DNA of 17,427 nucleotides. Source: Pseudomonadota bacterium. Lineage in GTDB: Bacteria; Pseudomonadota; Alphaproteobacteria; Rhizobiales; Devosiaceae. Below the pieces are notes generated by a model that did not search any database, was not told the DNA's origin, and saw nothing but the letters and a program-made list of their open reading frames with translations. The stretch is taken from positions 1-17,427 of the forward strand of contig JAEWHZ010000059.1 of the NCBI GenBank assembly GCA_023387585.1, in the 5' to 3' direction. Position 1 is the stretch's first letter. Each line of letters starts with the position of its first letter. The position numbers and the translations under genes were made by a program. Below, piece by piece: positions 1 through 7,394 of this stretch.

Positions 1-569
1 GACCGGCGGATTTCCTCTACATCATGCTCGGCGCCTTCATCAGCTCGGGGCTGGTGGCCGAGGGCAGGCTGTGGGAAGGCCCCACCGGCTCCTCGTCCAA
101 TCTCGGGACCATGATCGTCACCGGCCCGGATGGCGGCCAGCGCTTCGTGCACGATATCGCCGCGTTCGCAACGCTGTGCGGACGGCTCGGCGCGGCGGGC
201 ACCGCCCTGCCCCGGCAGCGCCCCGCGCTCTGGGACTGGCCGGCGCTGGGGCCGGTGGCCGACCGCTGGCTCGACGAGGCCGCCGCCGCCCTCGCCAAGG
301 CGCTGACCAACGCCACAGCCGTCATCGAGATCCGCCGCGTCATCGTCGACAGCGTCCTGCCGCGCCCGGTGCTCGAACGCCTGATCGCGCGCATGCGCCA
401 CCATGCCGCCGGCCTGCCTCGTATCGGCGCGCGCGATCTCGACATCGCCCCCGGCAGCAACGGCGAAGGAGCGGCCGCCCTCGGTGCCGCCCTGCTTCCC
501 GTTTATCGAACCCTGTTCTCGGCCGATCTCGAACATCTCGAAGCCGCCGACTTCGCGGACGCCGGTTAA
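1..569 (+). CDS. ROK-family protein (regulator or sugar kinase), C-terminal fragment
   Basis: The reading frame is open from the left edge (first full codon at base 3) to a TAA at 567-569, giving 188 residues of a protein whose start lies outside the window. The visible part opens with YIMLGAFISSGLVAEGRLW and continues EGPTGSSSNLGTMIV. This matches the ROK-family segment that normally reads as a glycine-rich 'GIGaGiv.dGrl..G..g.agE.Gh' stretch. The usual ROK zinc motif (CxCGxxGC) should follow but is missing: no cysteine occurs until residue C60 or so of the fragment. ROK proteins are sugar kinases or sugar-responsive repressors; loss of the zinc motif and the divergent 'NLGTM' favour a regulator with no kinase activity, but the N-terminal helix-turn-helix that would decide this is not in view. 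The gene ends 3 bases before the convergent stop of the next gene. Confidence 0.7.
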   Translation, partial: PADFLYIMLGAFISSGLVAEGRLWEGPTGSSSNLGTMIVTGPDGGQRFVHDIAAFATLCGRLGAAGTALPRQRPALWDWPALGPVADRWLDEAAAALAKALTNATAVIEIRRVIVDSVLPRPVLERLIARMRHHAAGLPRIGARDLDIAPGSNGEGAAALGAALLPVYRTLFSADLEHLEAADFADAG

Positions 570-572
570 GGC

Positions 573-2198
573 TCACGACCCCGGCGCGGCGGAAGAGAAG
601 GCGGCGACGAACCGGTCGCGAAACGCCTCCATCGGCCATATCGAAGCCTCCTGAGCCGGGATCAGCCCCGGCGCAAAGCCCCAATCCGCGATCGGTGCCA
701 GCGCCTCCATGCTGCCGATGATGTGCACCGGCACCGCCCGGCTTTCGATCTGCGACACCGAGATGGCCGGCGGATGGTCGCCCAGCACCACCAGCAGCCA
801 GTCGCGCCCGGCATTGCGCGCCGCGAAATCGAAGACGGTCTCGAGCGAATAGTCGACCGCCAACCGGTACTGCTCGCGCATCAGCTCGCGATCGCCCCAC
901 ACGGCCCCCGCCGGCGGCCCGTCATGCGAACCGGCGCCGAACAGCGCCCCGTCACCGATCTCGTCCCAGTCGAACAGGCGCGGCACCGGCGTCCACGGCG
1001 CATGCGAGGACAATAGCGCCGTCATCGCGAACACCGGTTCGTCCTCCCACGGCAGCAGCCTTTCGATGGCGCTCAGCGTGTACTGGTCGGGCATGGTGGT
1101 CCAGTTGAACGCCTCGCCGCGATAGCCCATGTCGCCGGCCTCGAAGATATCGGCAAAACCCATGAACCGCGCCTCGGGCCAAGGCAGCGTGATCGCCGGC
1201 ATGAACGTCGCCGTGCGATAGCCGGCGCGCCCGGCGAGGTGATAGAGCCAGCGGCGCGGGCTCGCCAGCAGCGCACGGTAACGCGCCTGGTTGTCGATCC
1301 GCAGCCCCGAGGCGAGCGTCGCATGCGCCAGCCAGCTCTGTCCGCCCGACACCGGCGATTCGAGCCAGCCCGAGCGCATCGCCAGCCCCGCCGCCGCGAT
1401 CTTTTCGCCCTCTTCCGCCAAGCGTGCCAGATGCGTCGGCGCATAGAGCGGGTTGTCGTAGGAGGTGCGCGCATAGCTCTCGATGAACACCACCAGCACG
1501 TCGCGCCCTTCCAGCCGGTCGAACAGCCCTGCGGCATCGGCGAAAGGATCGCGCCCGGCCTCGGCCCGGAAATCGGCGAGGTCGGCGATCAGCCTGCGAT
1601 AGGTCGCCACACGGTCGATCGCCAGCCTTGAATTGAAAATGTCCCCCGGCACGGCGAAGGGCAGCGTCCAGGCCTGCCGTGCGGCGCCCACCTGCAGGAC
1701 GAGGAGCACCAGCGCCGCCATGCCGGCCGCCCCGGCCGGCCACCGCGCCAGCGGCAGGTTTCCCAGCCGCGCCCAGCGCCCTACTGCCCACCACAGCAGT
1801 GCCGCTAGCAGGAATGGCGCGATGCCGAGCAGCACCGCCAGCGCGATCGCCGGCGGCCAGCCGATCGTGCTGCCCGCCAGCCGCAGCCCGGCTTCGGCGA
1901 GATGGATATCCATCACCGGGTTGAAGGCGCGGTCATAGGCGATGAAGGTCGCCATATCCGCCAGCTTCACCACAAAGACCAGCACCAGCGCCACGGTGAC
2001 CGCCGCCCGCACCAGCCGGCCCGCCCAGCCGCGCGGCCCGGCCAGCACCGCCAGCGCCAGAACCACCGGCAGTTCCAGCGGCATCTGCGCCAGCAAGTCC
2101 CAGCCCAGCGCGTCGGGATGGTTGGGCTGGATCAGCACCAGATGGACGGGAAGCGCCGCCAGCGCCAGCCCGGCGATCCGCCGCAAGCTAAAACTCAT
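573..2198 (-). CDS. LtaS-like membrane sulfatase-fold (phosphoglycerol-type) transferase
   Basis: A 541-residue protein with about five N-terminal membrane helices (roughly residues 5-24, 40-55, 62-88, 113-141, 153-173) and a C-terminal extracytoplasmic domain of the alkaline phosphatase/sulfatase fold (about 230-540). This is the layout of lipoteichoic acid synthase and periplasmic phosphoglycerol or phosphoethanolamine transferases. Visible active-site candidates are E240 in VVFIES, S288 (or S284) in SPVSGGQSWLAHATLASG as nucleophile, H399 in LLSSHAPW, and D474-H475 in VLGDHPP; spacing is close to that of LtaS. The ATG at 2198 was chosen because it overlaps the stop of the upstream phosphatidyltransferase gene (ATGA, 2195-2198), a sign of translational coupling; the frame stays open further upstream but only as an overlap with that gene. 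The donor and acceptor are unknown. By family it should transfer a phospho-alcohol head group from a lipid to a cell-envelope acceptor. Confidence 0.8.
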   Translation of the reverse strand: MSFSLRRIAGLALAALPVHLVLIQPNHPDALGWDLLAQMPLELPVVLALAVLAGPRGWAGRLVRAAVTVALVLVFVVKLADMATFIAYDRAFNPVMDIHLAEAGLRLAGSTIGWPPAIALAVLLGIAPFLLAALLWWAVGRWARLGNLPLARWPAGAAGMAALVLLVLQVGAARQAWTLPFAVPGDIFNSRLAIDRVATYRRLIADLADFRAEAGRDPFADAAGLFDRLEGRDVLVVFIESYARTSYDNPLYAPTHLARLAEEGEKIAAAGLAMRSGWLESPVSGGQSWLAHATLASGLRIDNQARYRALLASPRRWLYHLAGRAGYRTATFMPAITLPWPEARFMGFADIFEAGDMGYRGEAFNWTTMPDQYTLSAIERLLPWEDEPVFAMTALLSSHAPWTPVPRLFDWDEIGDGALFGAGSHDGPPAGAVWGDRELMREQYRLAVDYSLETVFDFAARNAGRDWLLVVLGDHPPAISVSQIESRAVPVHIIGSMEALAPIADWGFAPGLIPAQEASIWPMEAFRDRFVAAFSSAAPGS

Positions 2199-3022
2199 CG
2201 CCGGTTCCGGTACAGCCAGACGATGTCGACCCCGAACGACCACACCAGCCCCGCAGTCGCCACCGCCGCCAGCCCCAGCGCCGTCCAGCCCTCGACAAAG
2301 GGCGCCAGCAGCGCGATCAGCACGCCGATCTGCACCACGCAGACCAGCTTGCCGGCAAAACGCTGCGGCACGGTTCGGCGCAGCCAGGGCACGAACAGCC
2401 CGGCGGCGAAATATATGTAGCGAAAGCTCCCCAGCACCAGCACCCAGGCCCCGGCCTTGCCCGACTGGAAGGCCAGCAGCGCCAGCACGAAGGCGAAGAC
2501 GGAATCGACCTCCATGTCGAAGCGCGCGCCATAGGCCGAGACCAGCCCCGCGCGCCGCGCGAAAAACCCGTCCACCCCGTCCAGCGCCAGCGAGAGCAGC
2601 GCAATGCCTGTCAGCGTCCAGCCGATCACGGGCATTTCGACCACGATCCCCGGCGCCGCCAGGGCCGAGGCGATCGCCGACACCAGCGCCGCGCGCAACA
2701 CCGTGATGGCGTTGCATATCCCCACCCGCCGATGCGGATAAAAGCGCCGGAATTGCCACACCGCCACAACGGCGATGACCAGATAGAGCCCGAGGGAAAC
2801 GGCCAGCCCGCCGGCCGTTCCCACCAGCGCCGTTTCCAGCGCCACCACCAGCGCGCTCATCAGGCTGAAAAGCCCGGCGAAGCGCAAGACCACGCCCCGC
2901 CCCGGCGCTGCCTCGAGAACCGGACCGGACCATGCTGGTCCCGCATCTGCCCGGGCACCGTCCATATCGCGACGAGAACGGCCTTTCGGAACGCTGTCAA
3001 GCAGACGTTGCAAAACCGTCAT
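2195..3022 (-). CDS. CDP-alcohol phosphatidyltransferase family membrane protein
   Basis: A 275-residue protein with a hydrophilic N-terminus of about 43 residues and about eight predicted membrane helices. It carries the complete family signature DxxDGxxAR(x)8GxxxDxxxD at D148, D151, G152, A155, R156, G165, D169 and D173. In this family these residues bind the two metal ions and the CDP moiety, and the enzyme joins a phosphatidyl or other phospho-alcohol group from a CDP-activated donor to an alcohol at the membrane. The substrate cannot be read from sequence (glycerol-3-P, inositol-P, choline and others occur in the family). It is first in a two-gene operon with the LtaS-like transferase. 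The ATG at 3022 has only a weak Shine-Dalgarno match, and an internal ATG at 2965 is possible because the first 40 residues are low in conserved character. Confidence 0.85.
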   Translation of the reverse strand: MTVLQRLLDSVPKGRSRRDMDGARADAGPAWSGPVLEAAPGRGVVLRFAGLFSLMSALVVALETALVGTAGGLAVSLGLYLVIAVVAVWQFRRFYPHRRVGICNAITVLRAALVSAIASALAAPGIVVEMPVIGWTLTGIALLSLALDGVDGFFARRAGLVSAYGARFDMEVDSVFAFVLALLAFQSGKAGAWVLVLGSFRYIYFAAGLFVPWLRRTVPQRFAGKLVCVVQIGVLIALLAPFVEGWTALGLAAVATAGLVWSFGVDIVWLYRNRR

Positions 3023-3064
3023 TTGAGCGTAACCTGTATGGGTCCCGTCCGCCGGGCGCCCGAA

Positions 3065-3095
3065 GACCGGAGCTCGAGGACCGGAGCTCGAGGAC
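3065..3095. repeat. 14-bp tandem direct repeat in a divergent intergenic region
   Basis: The unit GACCGGAGCTCGAG occurs twice head to tail (3065-3078 and 3079-3092), followed by GAC, the start of a third copy. Each unit contains the palindrome GAGCTC, so the block is also rich in inverted symmetry. It sits in the 95-bp gap between the phosphatidyltransferase gene (minus strand, start 3022) and the cytochrome b561 gene (plus strand, start 3118), about 23 bases before the latter. It could be an operator, a replication-slippage duplication, or of no function. Confidence 0.85.
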
Positions 3096-3117
3096 AGGCC
3101 TGAACCGGGAGGCCCGG

Positions 3118-3669
3118 ATGTCGAACGGCATAGCCGTCTACAAGCGCCCCGCCCGCATCATGCACTGGCTCACCGTGCTGCTGGTGTTCCTCACCATTCC
3201 GGCGGCGATGATCATGCTGCGGCCCGGCATAGAGCGCAGCCTGCAGGACCCGCTGTTCATCTTTCACAAGAATGTCGGCGTCGTGATCTTCATCCTGGTG
3301 GCGCTGCGGCTGATCTACCGCCTCGCCAATCCGTCCCCGCCACTGCCCGCCGCCATGCCGCGCCTGCAACGCCTCGCCGCCGAAACCAACCACTGGGCGC
3401 TCTATGTGCTGCTGCTGGTCATGACTGTCTCGGGCTATGTTCGCGTCACCACCGGCGGCTTCCCCCTCGAAGGGTTGGACGCCATGGGCGTCCCGCGCTT
3501 CCTGCCGCGTTCCGACACGATTTCCGAGACCGCCAAGGCGGTCCACGCCGTCGCTCGCGTCCCGCTGGTGCTGCTCATCGCGCTGCATATCGGCGCCGCA
3601 ATCTTCCACGGCTTCCGCCGCGACGGCATCCTCGCGCGCATGATCCCTGCCCTCGCGCGCCGCGGCTGA
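3118..3669 (+). CDS. Cytochrome b561 (di-heme, CybB-type) membrane protein
   Basis: A 183-residue four-helix membrane protein of the prokaryotic cytochrome b561 family. These bind two b hemes and pass electrons between the quinone pool and partners in or at the inner membrane. Four histidines fall at H16 (RIMHW), H50 (IFHKN), H143 and H157 (LHIGAAIFH); their spacing (34 residues in the first pair, 14 in the second) matches the heme ligands of Escherichia coli CybB. The start is set by the family N-terminus (MSNGIAVYKRPARIMHW) and a purine-rich GGGAGG just upstream. The frame continues upstream to 2932, but that part overlaps the divergent gene and the tandem repeat and has no family resemblance. 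The stop lies 16 bases from the convergent phosphodiesterase gene. Confidence 0.9.
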   Translation: MSNGIAVYKRPARIMHWLTVLLVFLTIPAAMIMLRPGIERSLQDPLFIFHKNVGVVIFILVALRLIYRLANPSPPLPAAMPRLQRLAAETNHWALYVLLLVMTVSGYVRVTTGGFPLEGLDAMGVPRFLPRSDTISETAKAVHAVARVPLVLLIALHIGAAIFHGFRRDGILARMIPALARRG

Positions 3670-3685
3670 CACGCCCCGCTCCCGA

Positions 3686-4669
3686 CTACAGCCCGCGCCC
3701 CAGCGCCGGCCCGACCACTTCGATCCGGTTGGTCCACACATAGCCGTCGAACCCCTCCGGCACCGCAGCCAGCAAATCCAGACTGTCTATGCCGGAACTC
3801 CCGGTGTCGCCGGATTCGAACGGGCCGATCAGGATCACCGCCGTGCCTGCCTCGCGCATCCGCGCCTGGAACAGGTTCGGCCAGCCCCACAGCCACGGCG
3901 CCATGTTGACCGGCACCATCACCACCGTGTCCCGGCACGCATCCGGCATCAATCCGGTCCAGCCCATGCCCATGTACCGCGTCAGGCAGTCGAACAGGCT
4001 GCGCCGCGTCCAGCTCGCCAGCCCGGGCACCGCCTCGGCCGCCGCTTCGGTCGGCGGATCGCCGCCATAGACGCCCCACACCAGCGGCCGCCAGTCGGGC
4101 GCCTCGGCCAGACGCCCGGCCAGCATGGCGCCCTCGCGCGCCTCGTTGCTCTTGAAGTTGACGAGGAACTTTCCCTCGGGAAAGGCGGCGAAAACCTCGC
4201 CCAGCTCCGGCATCAGCCCCACGCCCTGCCCGCGAAACGGAAAGCTCGCGCCGCCATCGGCCGTGTAGCCATAGCCGATATCGAGCTGCCTGAGGCTGGC
4301 CATGTCGTGCTCGCGCGTCGGGCCCGTCCCCTCGGTGTGGCAATCGACGGTCCAGTCATGCATCACCGCGAACCGCCCGTCGGTCGTCGGGTGCACGTCG
4401 AGCTCCACCACGTCCGCGCCGTAAGCGAACGCGGCCTCCATCGAGGCCAGCGTGTTTTCGAGGAATGCATGCGCCGGCTCGAAGATGCGCTCGGCCGTGC
4501 AGGTGTCGTTGTCGAGACCCTCACGCGAATAGGTCTGGTGCACGCCGCGATGCGCGATCAGCCGCAACTGTCCGTCTTCCGCCGGGCCCACGCGCCAGCT
4601 CGCATTGAACACCCAGATGCCGCCGACGATCGCGGCCAGCCCGAGACCGATCCACACCCGCTTGCGCAT
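3686..4669 (-). CDS. Glycerophosphodiester phosphodiesterase, membrane-anchored
   Basis: A 327-residue protein with an N-terminal signal anchor (about residues 5-22, after MRKR) that places the enzyme outside the cytoplasmic membrane. It hydrolyses glycerophosphodiesters to glycerol-3-phosphate and an alcohol. GDPD motifs are in order: H40-R41-G42 (catalytic His), E71-N72-T73, E89-x-D91 in VVELDVHP (metal ligands), and H104-D105 in VMHDWTVD (second catalytic His). About 28 residues including C57 lie between HRG and ENT, longer than in the small cytosolic enzymes. A GGGGAG Shine-Dalgarno precedes the ATG. chrA lies 73 bases upstream on the same strand, so co-transcription is possible. Two further genes nearby act on lipid head groups, but they are transcribed apart from this one. 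Confidence 0.9.
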   Translation of the reverse strand: MRKRVWIGLGLAAIVGGIWVFNASWRVGPAEDGQLRLIAHRGVHQTYSREGLDNDTCTAERIFEPAHAFLENTLASMEAAFAYGADVVELDVHPTTDGRFAVMHDWTVDCHTEGTGPTREHDMASLRQLDIGYGYTADGGASFPFRGQGVGLMPELGEVFAAFPEGKFLVNFKSNEAREGAMLAGRLAEAPDWRPLVWGVYGGDPPTEAAAEAVPGLASWTRRSLFDCLTRYMGMGWTGLMPDACRDTVVMVPVNMAPWLWGWPNLFQARMREAGTAVILIGPFESGDTGSSGIDSLDLLAAVPEGFDGYVWTNRIEVVGPALGRGL

Positions 4670-4742
4670 GCGCTGCTCCCCACCTTCGGCAGCGCGCTTC
4701 CCCGATTTTGATGGCCGGTTCGTGGCAGCCGCCGCGGAAAAG

Positions 4743-5924
4743 TCAGAGCATCACCGCGCCCGCCAGCCCGGCGGCGATCACCACCAGCCAGGCCGGCGCC
4801 TTCCAGCTCGCCAGCAGCACGAAAGCGATGGCGGCGAGAACGAGGGTCAATGGCGAGGTGATGCCGGCCGTGAACACCGGATCGTAGAGCGCCGCGGCCA
4901 GCAGCCCCACAACTCCGGCATTGATGCCCGCCAGCAGCCGCCGCGCCTGCGGGGAGGCGCGCAGAAGCTGCCAATAGGGCAGCCCGCCGAGGATCAGCAG
5001 CGCCGAGGGCAGGAAGATCGCCAGAAGGGCCAGCACAGCGCCGGGCAAGCCGTTCGCCACCGTGCCGAGAAAACCGGCGAAGGTGAACAGCGGACCGGGC
5101 ACGGCCTGCGCCGCGCCATAGCCGGCGAGAAAAACGTCGCGCGTCACCAACCCGCCCGGCACCAGCTCCGCCTCGAGCATCGGCAGCACCACGTGCCCGC
5201 CACCGAACACCAGCGCCCCGGCGCGATAAAAACTGTCGAACAGCGCCCATGCCCCGCCGAACTGCGCCAGCAGCGGCAACCCGACCAGCATAGCCGCAAA
5301 CACCGCCAGCGCCACATTGGCCACGCCCCGTCCAACCGGCACGGAGAAACCGTCCGCCTCCGCCGCGTCGACACCAACGCCCCGCAACCACACGAAGCCC
5401 ACCACGCCTGCCGCCACGATAGCACCGGCCTGCCCCAGCGGCCCCGGCACCAACAGCGCGATAGCCAGCCCGAGCACGGCAAGGCTCGCCCGCTCGCGGT
5501 CCGGCGCCAGGCTGTGCGCCATGCCCAGCACGGCATGCGCCACCACCGCCACGGCGGCGGCTTTTAGCCCGGCGATCCAGCCCGCCCCGTCCTCGATGCC
5601 GAAGCCGACCAGCGCATAGGCGAAGGCGACCATCGCTACCGCCGAAGGCAGCGTGAAGCCCAACCAGGCCGCCGCCATGCCGGCATAGCCGGCCCGCATC
5701 AACCCGATGCCCATGCCGACCTGGCTCGAGGCCGGCCCCGGCAGGAACTGGCACAGCGCCACGAGATCGGCATAGGCCCGCTCATCCAGCCATTGCCGGC
5801 GCACGACGAAGGCCTCACGGAAATATCCAAGATGCGCCACCGGACCGCCGAACGAGGTCAACCCCAGCCCGAGGAACACGCGGAAAACCTCTAAGGCCGA
5901 ATGCCGTTGCCGTGCCTGTGCCAT
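4743..5924 (-). CDS. chrA: Chromate transporter ChrA, two-domain (long-chain)
   Basis: A 393-residue, highly hydrophobic protein with two homologous CHR halves, the usual long-chain ChrA arrangement. First-half motifs are LTSFGGPVAHLGYF (around residue 22-35) and CQFLPGPASSQVGMGIG (58-74). The matching second-half motifs are LVFGGGHVVLPMLE and AQAVPGPLFTFAGFLGT. Family members export chromate from the cytoplasm by proton-driven antiport, although many chromosomal copies have unproven substrates. The ATG at 5924 follows a GGGAGG Shine-Dalgarno and begins the family-like sequence MAQARQRHSALEVFRVFLGLG. The same frame stays open for about 590 more bases, but that stretch is the antisense of iolG and shows no ChrA character. 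It is divergent from iolG across a 145-bp gap. Confidence 0.9.
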   Translation of the reverse strand: MAQARQRHSALEVFRVFLGLGLTSFGGPVAHLGYFREAFVVRRQWLDERAYADLVALCQFLPGPASSQVGMGIGLMRAGYAGMAAAWLGFTLPSAVAMVAFAYALVGFGIEDGAGWIAGLKAAAVAVVAHAVLGMAHSLAPDRERASLAVLGLAIALLVPGPLGQAGAIVAAGVVGFVWLRGVGVDAAEADGFSVPVGRGVANVALAVFAAMLVGLPLLAQFGGAWALFDSFYRAGALVFGGGHVVLPMLEAELVPGGLVTRDVFLAGYGAAQAVPGPLFTFAGFLGTVANGLPGAVLALLAIFLPSALLILGGLPYWQLLRASPQARRLLAGINAGVVGLLAAALYDPVFTAGITSPLTLVLAAIAFVLLASWKAPAWLVVIAAGLAGAVML

Positions 5925-6069
5925 CTCGCCTCCCGATGCTTCCGCCTGACCCGACGATATGACAGCCTGATGACGCCCGGCATGAAACGCCAGAGCCTCG
6001 CCGGCAGCCGCTTGACCGCGATACCCGCCGGTGCTTGGTGCTGGGCGACAGCACGCCCGGAGGAGCCCC

Positions 6070-7107
6070 ATGACCGTTCGTTTCGCTTTGCTCGGCGCCG
6101 GCCGCATCGGCAAGGTCCATGCCCGCGCCATCGCCGGCAATCCCCAGGCCCGCCTCGTCGCCGTTTCCGACGCCGTCGCGCCCGCCGCCCAGGCCATCGC
6201 CGACCAGTATGGCGCCGAGGTCCGAGACATCGCGCAAATCCCCGCCGCTGCCGATATCGACGCCGTGGTCATCTGCACGCCCACCGACACCCATGCCGAC
6301 CTGATCGAGACCTTTGCCCGCGCCGGCAAGGCGATCTTTTGCGAAAAGCCGATCGATCTCGACCTGGCGCGGGTCAAAACCTGCCTCAAGGTGGTCGACC
6401 AGACGGGTGCCACGCTGATGGTCGGCTTCAACCGCCGGTTCGATCCACATTTCCAGGCGGTGAAGGACACCATCGCGCGCGGCGAGATCGGCGAGGTCGA
6501 GATGGTCACCATCGTCTCGCGCGACCCCGGCGCACCGCCGGTCGACTACATCAAGCGCTCGGGCGGCATTTTTCGCGACATGACCATCCACGATTTCGAC
6601 ATGGCCCGGTTCCTGCTCGGCGAGGAGATCGACACCGTCTCGGCCCAGGGCTCGGTTCTGATCGACAAGGCCATCGGCGAGGCATGCGATTTCGACAGCG
6701 TCTCGGTCATGCTATCGACCGCCTCGGGCCGCCACGCCACCATCTCCAACTCGCGCCGCGCCACCTATGGCTACGACCAGCGCATCGAGGTGCACGGCTC
6801 GAAGGGTGCCGTCTCCGCCGAGAACCAGCGCCCCGTCTCCATCGAGATCGCCAGCGCCGCCGGCTACACCCGCCCGCCGCTGCACGACTTCTTCATGACC
6901 CGCTATACCGAGGCATATGCCCGCGAAATCAGCAGCTTCATCGACGCCGTTGAATCAAAATCTCCGGCCTCGCCCAGCGGCCTCGACGGCCTCATCGCTC
7001 TCGCCCTGGCCGAAGCCGCCCTCAAATCCGCCGAAACGGGGCGCGCGGTGAGGGTGTCGGACGTTACCGGCCCGCTGGCAGACAGGAGCGTGTTCCAGGG
7101 GCGGTGA
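6070..7107 (+). CDS. iolG: myo-Inositol 2-dehydrogenase (Gfo/Idh/MocA family)
   Basis: A 345-residue NAD-dependent dehydrogenase that oxidises myo-inositol to 2-keto-myo-inositol (scyllo-inosose), the entry step of the pathway completed by iolE, iolD, iolB and iolC further right. The Rossmann motif GAGRIG is at residues 9-14, the catalytic-lysine motif E92-K93-P94 in FCEKPID, and the active-site block GGIFRDMTIHDFDMARF carries D170 and H174, spaced as in Bacillus subtilis IolG. The block is highly typical of bacterial IolG rather than of other Gfo/Idh enzymes. The ATG at 6070 is preceded by GGAGGAG; an in-frame ATG at 6031 lacks this and would add residues without family resemblance. I see no GGAA-N6-TTCC IolR site in the 145 bases upstream, so its control may differ from the iolC operon. 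Confidence 0.88.
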   Translation: MTVRFALLGAGRIGKVHARAIAGNPQARLVAVSDAVAPAAQAIADQYGAEVRDIAQIPAAADIDAVVICTPTDTHADLIETFARAGKAIFCEKPIDLDLARVKTCLKVVDQTGATLMVGFNRRFDPHFQAVKDTIARGEIGEVEMVTIVSRDPGAPPVDYIKRSGGIFRDMTIHDFDMARFLLGEEIDTVSAQGSVLIDKAIGEACDFDSVSVMLSTASGRHATISNSRRATYGYDQRIEVHGSKGAVSAENQRPVSIEIASAAGYTRPPLHDFFMTRYTEAYAREISSFIDAVESKSPASPSGLDGLIALALAEAALKSAETGRAVRVSDVTGPLADRSVFQGR

Positions 7108-7116
7108 TCCCTCACA

Positions 7117-7145
7117 TTGCGCCGGACCTTCACGCCGACTATCTT
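7117..7145 (+). promoter_or_regulatory. Possible promoter of the toxin-antitoxin pair
   Basis: TTGCGC (7117-7122), a 17-base spacer and TATCTT (7140-7145) form a sigma-70-like promoter 22 bases before the antitoxin ATG. It lies just after the iolG stop, so the pair can be transcribed on its own. The match to consensus is partial and untested. Confidence 0.35.
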
Positions 7146-7166
7146 CAGTGTAAAGGAGCCGGTGCC

Positions 7167-7394
7167 ATGAAGATCACACGAATGGACGACGGATTGGCCG
7201 TAAAGCTGCCCGATGACCTCGTGACGGCGCTCGACCTCAAGCCCGGCGACGAGGTAGAAGTCGAAATCCGGCGCAAGGCCGAGCAATCTGCGGCGAGCAA
7301 CCGGGAAGAAATCTTGAACGAGATCAGGGCAATGCGGCGCCCTTTGCCTCCCGGGTACAAGTTTGACCGCGAAGAGGCTAACAGGCGTCGGTAA
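7167..7394 (+). CDS. AbrB/MazE-fold antitoxin (VapB-like)
   Basis: A 75-residue protein whose first 40 residues (MKITRMDDGLAVKLPDDLV, then LDLKPGDEVEVEIRR) show the swapped-hairpin AbrB/MazE/SpoVT DNA-binding pattern. The charged C-terminus would wrap the toxin. In this family the antitoxin neutralises its PIN-domain partner and represses its own operon. The ATG at 7167 follows AAGGAG; the frame is open upstream to 7104 but that part overlaps the iolG stop and is unrelated. Its TAA overlaps the toxin ATG by one base (TAATG), the tight coupling expected of a toxin-antitoxin pair. Base composition looks less G/C-rich than that of the surrounding iol genes, suggesting separate acquisition. Confidence 0.85.
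   Translation: MKITRMDDGLAVKLPDDLVTALDLKPGDEVEVEIRRKAEQSAASNREEILNEIRAMRRPLPPGYKFDREEANRRR

Noticed and set aside
2199..2933. N-terminal extension of the LtaS-like frame to an upstream ATG
   Set aside because: The extra 245 residues are the out-of-frame overlap of the phosphatidyltransferase gene, rich in Gly/Ala/Arg, and have no membrane-transferase resemblance. The ATG at 2198 with ATGA coupling fits better.
3065..3095. Tandem repeat as a CRISPR remnant
   Set aside because: The units are 14 bases long and directly adjacent without spacers, and no cas gene is present.
2932..3117. Upstream extension of the cytochrome b561 frame
   Set aside because: It overlaps the divergent gene and runs through the tandem repeat; family similarity begins at 3118.
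5925..6512. Upstream extension of the ChrA frame
   Set aside because: It is antisense to iolG. ChrA similarity begins at MAQARQ, right behind a good Shine-Dalgarno.
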